DNA from: UMGS1601 sp900553335
GTDB taxonomy: Bacteria; Bacillota; Clostridia; Oscillospirales; Ruminococcaceae
NCBI GenBank assembly: GCA_937920725.1
Contig: CALEUW010000012.1
Location: forward strand, 1-13,298
Length of the DNA stretch: 13,298 nt
Reading direction: 5' to 3'
Shown here: piece after piece, positions 1-7,309 of the stretch
Numbering within the stretch: the stretch's first letter is position 1
How the letters are laid out: each line of letters opens with the position of its first letter
Notes under the pieces: generated by a model
What the model saw: only the letters and a program-made list of their open reading frames with translations
What the model was told of the DNA's origin: nothing
Database searches by the model: none
Translations under genes and position numbers: made by a program

Positions 1-370
1 CACCCTTTTCCCCCTTTTCTTTACTTTTACACGTTGTATATTAAGGGGATTTTGATTTTTAGGAAAGTATTAATTAAAAGGCTACGTCGCTGACCTACTT
101 GATGGCTGGTTTGTGAGTACTTTCCCTACCTGCTTTCATGCCACTCTCCGTTAAACAAAGTTAATCTTTGTATACTAGGTCTAACGGTAATCTAAATGTT
201 TTGATGACAGTTTCAGGTTTGCCTTGTATTTTTAACACTTGTTATACACTCCTGATTATAATCTTAAAATTTACTGATTTGCATAAACCTGTAAAACAAT
301 TCTATGTTTTCTTCGGGCTTTATTAAACATGTGGAGCATGTGAAACTTGCAGATAAAAAATAAATCTATA
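1..370. other. Non-coding stretch with decayed element
   Basis: I see no intact gene here. It holds a broken small minus-strand reading frame (listed separately). An 8-bp inverted repeat, GGAAAGTA at 62-69 against TACTTTCC at 118-125, encloses a 48-base segment. A short direct repeat, CATGTG-GAG-CATGTG, lies near 329-343. Overlapping reading frames in this stretch have no ribosome site and no recognisable protein character. Confidence 0.5.
95..238 (-). pseudogene. Remnant of a small reading frame
   Basis: On the minus strand an AGGAG box (about 249-253) lies 10 bases before GTG at 238. The frame reads VLKIQGKPETVIKTFRLPLD and then LVYKD before TAA at 161-163. The same frame then continues without interruption for 21 codons, including an ATG at 137-139, to a TAG at 95-97. 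The piece 'KTFRLPLDLV' looks like the N-terminal beta-strand of a small ribbon-helix-helix protein, but the helices that should follow are missing. An in-frame stop followed by a further open frame fits a decayed gene, perhaps left by a mobile element. It could also be a structured non-coding sequence whose translation is accidental. Confidence 0.3.
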
Positions 371-416
371 TTGACATTTAGTAAATGTCAACTTCAGACT
401 GATTTTATCATATAAT
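371..416 (+). promoter_or_regulatory. Palindromic operator and promoter of RHH gene
   Basis: Positions 371-391 form a perfect palindrome: TTGACATTTA, a central G, then the exact reverse complement. A consensus TATAAT sits at 411-416, about 24 bases before the ribosome site of the gene starting at 451. With that -10, the -35 region falls on or next to the right half of the palindrome (for example TGTCAA at 386-391 with a 19-base spacer). A protein bound there would affect RNA polymerase. The left half also spells TTGACA, but it is too far (34 bases) from TATAAT to be its -35. Confidence 0.5.
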
Positions 417-450
417 AGATTCATAATATATTTATTATCGGAGGTAAGAT

Positions 451-630
451 GTGGCGATAAAGAATTTGACAATAAGAATTGACAGTGAAATGCTGGACAA
501 GCTTCATACTGTTGCAGACTACGAGAGAAGAAGCGCAAACAGTCAGATACTTATTCTGATTCGTGATTGTGTTAAAAAGTATGAAGATGAGCATGGAGAA
601 ATAGCTGTTAAAACAAAACGAAACGGTTGA
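451..630 (+). CDS. Ribbon-helix-helix (Arc/MetJ-type) DNA-binding protein
   Basis: This encodes a 59-residue protein starting at GTG 451, six bases after GGAGG (440-444). The ATG at 449 is in another frame and stops at once. Residues 4-10 (KNLTIRI) fit the DNA-contacting beta-strand of the ribbon-helix-helix fold. They are followed by an amphipathic helix (about 11-25, DSEMLDKLHTVADYE), a turn with RRSAN, and a second helix (about 30-45, NSQILILIRDCVKKYE). A charged tail ends the protein. Such proteins dimerise and bind palindromic operators, often in their own promoter, and a perfect palindrome lies 60-80 bases upstream. No toxin gene follows, so it looks like a lone regulator and not an antitoxin of a visible pair. 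The fold is fairly sure; the target is inferred. Confidence 0.75.
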   Translation: MAIKNLTIRIDSEMLDKLHTVADYERRSANSQILILIRDCVKKYEDEHGEIAVKTKRNG

Positions 631-656
631 CATTTTAGTGCCAACCGTTTTATTTT
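621..656 (+). terminator. Rho-independent terminator after RHH gene
   Basis: AAACGGTTG (621-629) pairs perfectly with CAACCGTTT (642-650) and is followed by TTATTTT. The left arm overlaps the stop codon of the RHH gene. On the minus strand the hairpin is followed by a T-rich run broken by CG, so it may also stop transcription coming from the convergent cls gene. Confidence 0.75.
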
Positions 657-673
657 AAATGTTATATTCAATC

Positions 674-762
674 GTCAATTTAATTCCGAATTTCGCATTA
701 CGAATTAATTGTCAATTATCCATTGTCAATTGTCAATTATATTAATTCCGAATTACGCATTT
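674..762. repeat. Intergenic AATTCCGAATT / GTCAATT repeats
   Basis: TTAATTCCGAATTTCGCATT (680-699) recurs with one mismatch at 743-762. Between and before them the heptamer GTCAATT occurs four times (674, 711, 725, 732), the last two back to back. The second long copy runs into the stop codon of the cls gene. Related AATTC/GAATT-rich sequence occurs at 7325-7345 and 7505-7520. Confidence 0.6.
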
Positions 763-2326
763 ACAAAAGCGGTCCGAACGCTTTAATAATCGAACCTAAG
801 AGCCTTGAAAAAATATTTTTATTGACATCGCCAAGCGTCAGCTCTTTACAGCTTTCAAGCGTTTTTAAAAAGTCGTCCTTTACAGCGTCAACCGCAGGGG
901 AATCATACATAAATACTGCATCCTCAAAATGAAGATAAAGGCTTCTGAAGTCTGTGTTTATAGTTCCGACAACCGCTTTTTTATCGTCTGACACAAAGTT
1001 TTTTGCATGTATAAACCCCGGCGTATAACTGTAAAACTTAACATTGCATGGCAGAAGCTCTCTATAGTAACACATAGACATCTGATGAACATACCACTTG
1101 TCGTATATTCCCGGGACGATTATTTTCACATCAACTCCGCTCTTTGCGGCAAATGCCAGCGCCGTTAAAAGTTCGTTGTCAATTACAAAATATGGAGCAG
1201 TAATATAAATATAGTCCTTTGCCTTGGCGATCATATCAAGATAAACCGTTTTACCGACTGCTTCTGTATCATTCGGACAATCTCCATACGGCTGAACAAA
1301 ACCGCAGCCATCGCCTGCACGATAAATTTTGTGCGGTCTGAAGCGGTTATAATCCTCGTACTTTGTCTCGTCAAGCTCCCACATCTGAAAAAACATCATA
1401 GTAAAGCTCCACACTGCATCGCCCTTGAGCATTACTCCTGAATCCTTCCAATGTCCGAAGCGTTCTTTTTTGTTTACATACTCATCGGCGAGATTTATTC
1501 CGCCTGTAAAAGCAGTAGTTCCGTCTATTACTACAATTTTGCGATGATCTCGGTTATTCTGTTCAGAAGTTAAAAACGGCTTAAAGCGATTGAACACCTT
1601 GCATTTTATTCCGTTGTCGTTTAAAAATCTGTCATACCCTCCGGGCAGGATCGAAGCGCTTCCCATTCCGTCGTACATGAGCCTTACTTCGACTCCCGAC
1701 TGTGCCTTGATAAGAAGTATCTCTAAAATTCTTTTCCACATTTCTCCCTGATCGATTATAAAAAACTCCATAAATATATAATGCTTTGCTTTTTGAAGCT
1801 CCTCAATAATCCGAGCAAACATCTCCTCACCGACCTTGAAATACTCAGCATCAGTGTTTTTATAAATCGGATAACCTGCATACTCATCTATATATTTTGA
1901 AAGTCTTGCGCTATGTCTGTCAATGTCATCAAGCCCGCTTAAAATACTGTTTTCCTGCTTTAAATATCTGCGTGTATATCTGTTTACATTGTCTATTCGC
2001 TTTTTAAACATCACTCTGTTTATCTGAGTATGAAGATAAATATAAACCAATGACATAAAGCCCGGAAGCACAACTAAGGGCACCAGCCATGCAATTTTAT
2101 AAGACGGATGATCGTCAGAGTTTACAATAAATATCGCTATAATACCAGCCAAAACTGTTTGCAAAGCATAAAGCATTGCAAAACCCGAAGCAGTATAAAA
2201 ATATAAAAACGCAAAGGCAGCGATCTGTAAAACGAGCAGAATGATAACGGTGATTTTTCTTGAAAATGCTGAATGAACATAATATTTTAAGTCTTTTTCC
2301 CGTATCTTTAATTTTATTTTTGGCAT
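761..2326 (-). CDS. cls: Cardiolipin synthase-type phospholipase D
   Basis: This encodes a 521-residue membrane protein of the bacterial cardiolipin synthase family, which joins two phosphatidylglycerols (or a related phosphatidyl donor and acceptor) to make cardiolipin at the cytoplasmic membrane. The N-terminus has hydrophobic helices at about 23-43, 48-68 and 78-98, including the typical HPSYKIAWLVPL segment. Two phospholipase D HKD motifs follow: HRKIVVID near 261-268 with GGIN after it, and HAKNFVSD near 440-447 with GTINTD after it. Both are intact, and length is usual for the family. I chose ATG 2326 because GAGG lies seven bases before it; the in-frame TTG at 2332 is only one base from that GAGG. 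It follows the ACP gene by 51 bases with no terminator between, so it is probably the last gene of the operon. The family is sure; another phosphatidyl acceptor is possible. Confidence 0.92.
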   Translation of the reverse strand: MPKIKLKIREKDLKYYVHSAFSRKITVIILLVLQIAAFAFLYFYTASGFAMLYALQTVLAGIIAIFIVNSDDHPSYKIAWLVPLVVLPGFMSLVYIYLHTQINRVMFKKRIDNVNRYTRRYLKQENSILSGLDDIDRHSARLSKYIDEYAGYPIYKNTDAEYFKVGEEMFARIIEELQKAKHYIFMEFFIIDQGEMWKRILEILLIKAQSGVEVRLMYDGMGSASILPGGYDRFLNDNGIKCKVFNRFKPFLTSEQNNRDHRKIVVIDGTTAFTGGINLADEYVNKKERFGHWKDSGVMLKGDAVWSFTMMFFQMWELDETKYEDYNRFRPHKIYRAGDGCGFVQPYGDCPNDTEAVGKTVYLDMIAKAKDYIYITAPYFVIDNELLTALAFAAKSGVDVKIIVPGIYDKWYVHQMSMCYYRELLPCNVKFYSYTPGFIHAKNFVSDDKKAVVGTINTDFRSLYLHFEDAVFMYDSPAVDAVKDDFLKTLESCKELTLGDVNKNIFSRLLGSIIKAFGPLL

Positions 2327-2377
2327 GACCAAACCTCTGCTTTTTAATTTCTTCCTTTGCGTTTAAAGTATTTTATT

Positions 2378-2617
2378 TTACACTCTGGTTTCGATAATGT
2401 GTATCATTTCACCGACATTTTTCATTCCCGAAACCTCGCCCATTGTAAAGCGAATTCCAAACTCGCTCTCGACGGCTGATATAAGATTAATATGTTCAAT
2501 GCTGTCCCAGTCCTCGATATCGTCAGCAGTTGTTTCCTCATCTACAACAATATCCTCATCGTCAAAAACATCCTGAAAAACCTCATTAAGTCTTTCAATA
2601 ATATCCAGCTTATCCAT
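2378..2617 (-). CDS. Acyl carrier protein, stand-alone
   Basis: This encodes a 79-residue acidic protein with the four-helix acyl carrier fold. The phosphopantetheine site is Ser39 in the motif DWDSIEHI, which departs from the DSLD/DSLE of fatty-acid ACPs and resembles carriers dedicated to special pathways. ATG 2617 is preceded by AAAGGAG with nine bases between, and the gene begins six bases after the FkbH stop, so the two are translationally close. FkbH-type proteins load a three-carbon unit onto exactly such discrete carriers, so this protein is most simply the partner of the upstream gene. It would carry the unit as a thioester to the MBOAT protein at the membrane. That partnership is inferred from gene order; the ACP identity is clear. 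A phosphopantetheinyl transferase is not in the window. Confidence 0.92.
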   Translation of the reverse strand: MDKLDIIERLNEVFQDVFDDEDIVVDEETTADDIEDWDSIEHINLISAVESEFGIRFTMGEVSGMKNVGEMIHIIETRV

Positions 2618-2623
2618 ATCTTG

Positions 2624-4399
2624 TTACTCCTTTACCTCTATTACTTTATTTTTTTGTTTATATAAATGCGTATCAAGCACCCATTCGGTATTGCCGTTTT
2701 CGTCCTCTGAGATTTTCTCAAACCCGAAATCCTTATAAAGCTCAGATACCATTTTATTCTTCGCTGTAGGATAATAATACCCCACAAGCTTTTTTATGCC
2801 TTTATCATAAGACTTTTTTACAAGCATGTCAAGCATAGCGTACTCCATATCACGCTTTAAGACTCTACAGCTCATAAGCCAAAGAATTATATCAAGAGCA
2901 TCTCCGTTTATTTTTCCGATAACTACCGAAACTATTCCGTTATCTCCGAATTTATCGCAAAGCCGTCCGCAAAGTCTTATGTATTCATCACTTTCAAAAA
3001 CTTCTTCCATCTGCGGCTGTGTAAAACGCTTTGTGGTAAGATTAAACTGATTGCTTTTGTTTGTAAGCTGGGTTATGCGCTGTAAATCTACTGTTTTAAA
3101 ATCTCTTATCTCACCTATCATTTCTAGACTTGAAAGATAATCGCTGTAGCTTTTGAATTTGGCCTTCTGGCTGTTTCGCTTGGCGTTTGCCTCATACATT
3201 TGATTTCTTTTGAGATCGTCATCGGAAAAAGCCGTTACTTCAAAAAATCCGCTGCGGTCAAGCGTTTTTATATAACTATCAACACCCTCCATCAAAGGCG
3301 ATGCAATCCCAAGCTGTGATGAAACTATAGCCCTCTCGGCAGGGTTGTCATCTACAAAAACAAAGCTTTCCGGCAAAAGTCCTATTTCGTCCGCAGTATT
3401 TTGTATATTTACGTCCTTTGGATTCCAGTTAGCCTTAATTGATATAAAATCATCGGGACGAAGCACCGAGTCAGGGTGATTAAGTCCTGCGATTGCATTT
3501 TCCTCATCATTTTTGGAAGCGACCGTAAGCAAAACTCCAAGATCCTTATGCGCTTTTATATATTCCTGAAACTCATAATAAGCTTCTGCTTCTGCGGTTT
3601 CCTGCCCAATAACGATTCCGTCTACTCCGTCATCTCCTACGATTCCGCCCCACAGGGTATTGTCAAGATCAAGCGCAAACGCTTTCTTGTTCTTTCCAAG
3701 TACTGATTTAATAATATTCGATATGTTATGACAAAGAATAGGTACAGCATCAAGACAAAGGCTGTATTTATACATATACCACCACTTCGGATCACTCCAC
3801 TTTGAAAGTCCGTAATCAGAGCAAAGATAATTTATATCGTTTATATAAAAGCTCTGATTATTCTCGGCATACTCATAAAACTTGATATTGAGCCTTGTCA
3901 CAAAGTTAGCAAGCCCATGAACATCGCTTGCATCCTTATTACCGAGAAGCCTGTAAAAAGGCTGTTCAAAGTTATTTTGAATAATTACAGAGCCGAAATT
4001 TTCTTTTATCTTCTCCCACATAACCTCAAAATGGCTATATTGATTTTCAAGAGCCGAGAGTATCTCTTCACGGCTCATTTTTATATTTATTTTTTCTGTT
4101 ATATTTCGTACTGATGTGTGGATATATACAATATCAGGAGAAAAATCATAAAGCTTTGAGTCTTCAAACATAACGTCCTGCCAATACTGAGCGTATTCAC
4201 ACTCATAAAACTCAGGTTCAATACCCTCATTCAGCAAAAACAACTCAAGAATGGACACTATATCGCTAGTTGTAGAACCGCCCAAAACAGCAATTTTCTT
4301 TTTTATTCTCTTTGTATCCAGCGATATAAGCTCTCTTTTAAGCTTCTTTCTCTTTTTTAAAATCAATCCGCTGTCAAACGGAAACTCAAGCTCTAACAT
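2624..4399 (-). CDS. FkbH-like protein (HAD phosphatase + GNAT)
   Basis: This encodes a 591-residue protein. Residues 35-235 form an N-terminal domain with GGSTTSD near 40-46, reminiscent of an SGNH-like fold. Residues 238-360 are the HAD-IIIC domain: DLDNTLWGGIVGDDG (nucleophile Asp244, Asp246), ASKNDEEN (about 294-301, with Lys296) and FVDDNPAER (Asp350-Asp351). Residues 400-575 are a GNAT-like acyltransferase domain with the FkbH hallmarks NQFNLTTKR (450-458) and MSCRVLKRDME (509-519). In characterised polyketide pathways FkbH proteins take 1,3-bisphosphoglycerate, remove the phosphate and place glycerate on an ACP as a thioester. All key HAD residues are present. AGGAG sits six bases before ATG 4399, and the ACP gene follows directly. 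No polyketide synthase is near, so a role in surface modification with the neighbouring MBOAT is inferred. Confidence 0.9.
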   Translation of the reverse strand: MLELEFPFDSGLILKKRKKLKRELISLDTKRIKKKIAVLGGSTTSDIVSILELFLLNEGIEPEFYECEYAQYWQDVMFEDSKLYDFSPDIVYIHTSVRNITEKINIKMSREEILSALENQYSHFEVMWEKIKENFGSVIIQNNFEQPFYRLLGNKDASDVHGLANFVTRLNIKFYEYAENNQSFYINDINYLCSDYGLSKWSDPKWWYMYKYSLCLDAVPILCHNISNIIKSVLGKNKKAFALDLDNTLWGGIVGDDGVDGIVIGQETAEAEAYYEFQEYIKAHKDLGVLLTVASKNDEENAIAGLNHPDSVLRPDDFISIKANWNPKDVNIQNTADEIGLLPESFVFVDDNPAERAIVSSQLGIASPLMEGVDSYIKTLDRSGFFEVTAFSDDDLKRNQMYEANAKRNSQKAKFKSYSDYLSSLEMIGEIRDFKTVDLQRITQLTNKSNQFNLTTKRFTQPQMEEVFESDEYIRLCGRLCDKFGDNGIVSVVIGKINGDALDIILWLMSCRVLKRDMEYAMLDMLVKKSYDKGIKKLVGYYYPTAKNKMVSELYKDFGFEKISEDENGNTEWVLDTHLYKQKNKVIEVKE

Positions 4400-4423
4400 T
4401 TTGTTCTCCTATTCTAACGTGTT

Positions 4424-5008
4424 TTAAGGCGTCGTATCGGTTACCGGCACTGTTGTAACAACAGCCGCCGTTGTCGATCCGGTGCTTTCGGTATTTTTAG
4501 TTCCAAAGGTAACGGCCGTAGCGCTTGTAATCTCTTTCTTTTCATCAAACTTTTCACGTTTGATCGAGCTTTTATTTGCCCCCTGAATAACGGTGTTGTC
4601 AAGCTTAAAGCCAAAAAGGTCAGTAAAATGGTTTGCAAACACTTTAAGCTGTTCCCTGTTTGGAGTGGTATCGGTGAAAAATGTGTTTATTCCCGACGTG
4701 TATTTACCGCTTATGTAATCGCTTACAGAAAATTTCGGAAACTCAGCATAATTTCTGTTTTCACTTGGCATAAAACCGCTCGGTCTTTTTAGTACAAGCA
4801 AAGCTGCTGCAATTGATAAAAACACAACCGTTACAAAAACTGTATTAAACATGCAAAGCGCTGTCTTGTGACCGTTGAATTTAAGCTCATCTTCCTTTTT
4901 CTTGCCTTGATTTTTAATTTTAGAAGAAGCTTTTGTTTTTTTTCTTGGAACAATTTTTACATCTTGGGTTTCTGATATATAATTTTTTTGTTTTTTATTT
5001 TCGTCCAT
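4424..5008 (-). CDS. Short DHHW/AlgJ-like membrane protein, no catalytic domain
   Basis: This encodes a 194-residue protein. Residues 1-45 are a Lys-rich cytoplasmic tail, 52-73 a single membrane helix, and 78-145 an outer segment with the pattern SENRNYAEFPKFS...SGKYTSGINTFFTDTTPNRE. That pattern matches the start of DHHW-family proteins, relatives of the AlgJ/AlgX proteins that accompany MBOAT O-acetyltransferases. Family members are, from memory, about twice this length; here the catalytic SGNH-like part is absent and a Ser/Thr-rich tail (about 160-194) ends in DTTP and TAA. I chose ATG 5008 because AAGAGGT lies eight bases before it; a longer frame would overlap the MBOAT gene. FkbH begins 24 bases after the stop. 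It may be a truncated gene, or a membrane-anchored partner that needs only this segment. The N-terminal match is good; the function is unknown. Confidence 0.7.
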   Translation of the reverse strand: MDENKKQKNYISETQDVKIVPRKKTKASSKIKNQGKKKEDELKFNGHKTALCMFNTVFVTVVFLSIAAALLVLKRPSGFMPSENRNYAEFPKFSVSDYISGKYTSGINTFFTDTTPNREQLKVFANHFTDLFGFKLDNTVIQGANKSSIKREKFDEKKEITSATAVTFGTKNTESTGSTTAAVVTTVPVTDTTP

Positions 5009-5022
5009 AGCAGAGTACCTCT

Positions 5023-6444
5023 TTAGAATCTGAAATATAAAAACGGGTGAACGGTGCTTGTTACAAGCATAACGCTTGATAAAATCAATATCGCAGCATT
5101 GCATATAACCCCTGCGGAGTTCACAAGGAAATATGAAATCCTGAATTTTGAAGCAAGCCTCTTAATAAAATCTATTATCGGGAATGAGAAAAATACAGCC
5201 GCCGCCATTAAAATTATGTACTGAAGCATAAGAGTTTCACTCGTAGCATCAACGAATTTATTTCCTCCCGCACAAACGAGATTTTTAAAGAAAAGTCCGA
5301 GCGAATCAAACGACTCAAAGTAAAATATACCAAAACCTATCGCTATCACAAGCTTGCTGTATATATGCGTCAGAAGCGCAGGCCACCTTTTAAGCCGCTT
5401 CTTTCCGATCTTCGTTTCGATTAATATGAATAATCCCCAATAGAGTCCCCAAATTATAAAGTTCCAGCTTGCTCCGTGCCAAAAGCCTGTACAGAACCAT
5501 ACAAGGAAAAGGTTTAAATACTGCCTTCTTTTACCGAAGATCGGCAGGTAGAAAAGATAATCCCTGAAAAAACTTCCGAGAGATATGTGCCATCTCTGCC
5601 AAAACTCTGTGATATTTCTGCACATAAACGGATGTCTGAAGTTTTCATCAAAATGAAATCCGAATATTCTTCCCAAACCTATTGCTATATCGCTGTAGCC
5701 TGAAAAGTCAAAGTAGTACCAAAGGCCTACCGCAATTGCGCCGTACCATGTTCCTATAGCCGATAAACCATTGAGCGCTGAGTATCCGTTTGACGAATCC
5801 CCGAAAAGTCCTGTTACAACAAGGCTTAGATTATCAGCGATCAAAACCTTTTTGCCAAGTCCTATACAAATTCTTGAAATTCCCTCGGATATATCAGCAA
5901 GAGATGTCTTTCTGAAGTTTATCTCCTGTTCAATAGTCGCATATCTGACAATAGGTCCCGCAACAAGCTGTGGAAAAAGAGACACATACATCAAAAATCT
6001 CATAAAGCTCTTTTGCGTCTGAACCTTGCCCCAATAGCAATCTATCGTATAGGATATTGTCTGGAAAGTGTAAAAGCTTATTCCTATCGGAAGCTCTATT
6101 CCAGGGTCAGGAATGCTTAGTCCTGTTGCGTAATTTATATTATCTATAAAGAATCCAAGATACTTAAATACAAACAATAAGCCCAAGTTAATTATCAAGG
6201 ATGCCGCAAGTCCCAGCTTTGCGCCGATTTTCCCCCGATAACGTTCTATCACCCTGCCGTTCACATAATCTACCAATGCACTGAACACCAAAAGACATAC
6301 GCATATAGGCTCTCCCCATGCGTAAAACACCAAAGAAAATACAATCAGCACAAGATTTCTCCAAGCAAGATTTTTACAAATAAAATATAGAATCAGACAA
6401 GCAGGGAGAAATATGTACAGAAAAAATAAATCCGCAAAAATCAA
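5023..6444 (-). CDS. MBOAT O-acyltransferase (AlgI/DltB-like)
   Basis: This encodes a multi-pass membrane protein of 473 residues with 10 or more hydrophobic segments. It moves acyl groups to acceptors on or across the membrane. Family signatures are QLVAGPIVR (about 159-167), YYFDFSGYSDIAIG (about 243-256), FRHPF, FWQRWHISL (His about 286) and the catalytic motif FWHGASWNF (His about 323). It ends FLYFRF, as complete members do. I chose TTG 6444 because AAAGGGG lies 11 bases before it and the protein then begins MIFADLFFLYIFLP, as relatives begin. A GTG at 6513 is in frame but lacks a ribosome site and would add 23 charged residues. It is the first gene of the operon, 14 bases from the DHHW-like gene. 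The acyl donor is probably the ACP encoded downstream (inference). Confidence 0.92.
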   Translation of the reverse strand: MIFADLFFLYIFLPACLILYFICKNLAWRNLVLIVFSLVFYAWGEPICVCLLVFSALVDYVNGRVIERYRGKIGAKLGLAASLIINLGLLFVFKYLGFFIDNINYATGLSIPDPGIELPIGISFYTFQTISYTIDCYWGKVQTQKSFMRFLMYVSLFPQLVAGPIVRYATIEQEINFRKTSLADISEGISRICIGLGKKVLIADNLSLVVTGLFGDSSNGYSALNGLSAIGTWYGAIAVGLWYYFDFSGYSDIAIGLGRIFGFHFDENFRHPFMCRNITEFWQRWHISLGSFFRDYLFYLPIFGKRRQYLNLFLVWFCTGFWHGASWNFIIWGLYWGLFILIETKIGKKRLKRWPALLTHIYSKLVIAIGFGIFYFESFDSLGLFFKNLVCAGGNKFVDATSETLMLQYIILMAAAVFFSFPIIDFIKRLASKFRISYFLVNSAGVICNAAILILSSVMLVTSTVHPFLYFRF

Positions 6445-6551
6445 TTGTTTTTGTTCCCCTTTCAATACATCAAAAAGCCGTTTGAGTTTTTTAAAATCCT
6501 TTGTCCAATTCACAAATCAATCAGACAAGGCATTAAATTTCAGTACCTTTT

Positions 6552-6580
6552 ATTATAACAAAAACCGTACATACAGTCAA
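6552..6580 (-). promoter_or_regulatory. Sigma-A-like promoter of the MBOAT operon
   Basis: On the minus strand TTGACT (6575-6580) and TATAAT (6552-6557) are separated by exactly 17 bases, close to the housekeeping consensus. Transcription would start near 6545, about 100 bases before the preferred TTG start of the MBOAT gene. No similar promoter is visible in the short gaps between the following four genes. Confidence 0.8.
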
Positions 6581-6591
6581 TCAAAATATCA

Positions 6592-6619
6592 CAAAAAATC
6601 CGCCACAATTCGGCGGATT
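6592..6619 (-). terminator. Rho-independent terminator
   Basis: On the minus strand AATCCGCC, a seven-base loop and GGCGGATT form a perfect 8-bp stem running directly into a T tract (6592-6599). It lies about 55 bases after the stop of the membrane-protein gene ending at 6673. It insulates that gene from the promoter of the MBOAT operon. Confidence 0.85.
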
Positions 6620-6672
6620 CATTATGCATAAAAAACAAGGGATTTTAAAGATCATCACTTATCAGACACTTG

Positions 6673-7251
6673 TCATTCTACAATGCTCTTTACAGGAGCG
6701 TTATCTCTGATTTTCTTATCCTGATTTCTTTTTACAGCTCTTTTTACAATGCTTATTACCATAAGTGCAAATGCCATCAGCACAAATACAGCTATCGGAT
6801 AATACCATATTTTATATTTGTTATCGAGATCTATTTCACCGCTCGATGTAACTCTGTCTGCCGCAAATTTAATAACTCGCTCGTATGCGACATATAAATA
6901 TAACACAGTTCCCGAAAGCGATGATATAAAGCTTAAAATATATTTTTTACAAAAGGCGAAAACCAGCCCCAAAACCATAAGAAGAATTCCGACAAGCATT
7001 ACGTTTGCACTCGCCGTTGTCAATGCACCCTCTTCAGTAACGGTCATAGCTCCGGTATATACACCAACAACCGTAACTCCGCCGTAAAACAATCCCGAAT
7101 ATAAAAACGATGCGAGCATAACAAGCTTCAAAAGCAAATATATAACCGGCTCTTTTTTCATATACTTCTGAGCTGCTTTTGAATTAAGCAAATCCGCTTG
7201 TTTTTCCTTTTCAGCCTTTTTTTGTCTGTCCAATCGGTTTCTCTTTGACAT
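6673..7251 (-). CDS. Four-helix membrane protein of unknown function
   Basis: This encodes a 192-residue protein that I do not recognise. Residues 1-35 are strongly charged (SKRNRLDRQKKAEKEKQ). Four hydrophobic segments follow at about 36-60, 82-104, 106-124 and 148-168. The loop between the third and fourth is polar (AADRVTSSGEIDLDNKYK), and the C-terminus is basic and then acidic. The charge pattern places both ends in the cytoplasm. ATG 7251 is chosen because GAGG lies six bases upstream; the earlier in-frame GTG at 7263 overlaps that ribosome site. It has its own promoter and terminator, so it is a single-gene unit diverging from spoIVB. It shows no catalytic motif, and I assign no function. 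Confidence 0.75.
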   Translation of the reverse strand: MSKRNRLDRQKKAEKEKQADLLNSKAAQKYMKKEPVIYLLLKLVMLASFLYSGLFYGGVTVVGVYTGAMTVTEEGALTTASANVMLVGILLMVLGLVFAFCKKYILSFISSLSGTVLYLYVAYERVIKFAADRVTSSGEIDLDNKYKIWYYPIAVFVLMAFALMVISIVKRAVKRNQDKKIRDNAPVKSIVE

Positions 7252-7280
7252 TTTTGACCTCACCTCTCGATTTTAAAAAT

Positions 7281-7309
7281 ATTTTATCATATATCAAAAT
7301 ATTTTTCAA
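7281..7309 (-). promoter_or_regulatory. Sigma-A-like promoter of the 6673-7251 gene
   Basis: On the minus strand TTGAAA (7304-7309) and TAAAAT (7281-7286) are 17 bases apart. The expected start near 7274 leaves a leader of about 20 bases before ATG 7251. Confidence 0.65.

Noticed and set aside
323..633. Overlapping minus-strand reading frames of about 70 residues
   Set aside because: They lie opposite the RHH gene and its promoter, and have Cys/Tyr/Phe-rich composition and no ribosome site.
2330..2332. TTG as start of the cls gene
   Set aside because: It is one base from the GAGG box; ATG 2326 has the normal spacing.
2378..4399. FkbH and ACP as part of a polyketide cluster
   Set aside because: No ketosynthase, acyltransferase or tailoring gene is nearby; the neighbours are MBOAT and Cls.
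6445..6513. GTG 6513 as start of the MBOAT gene
   Set aside because: There is no ribosome site before it, and it adds a charged stretch that family members lack; it is not fully excluded.
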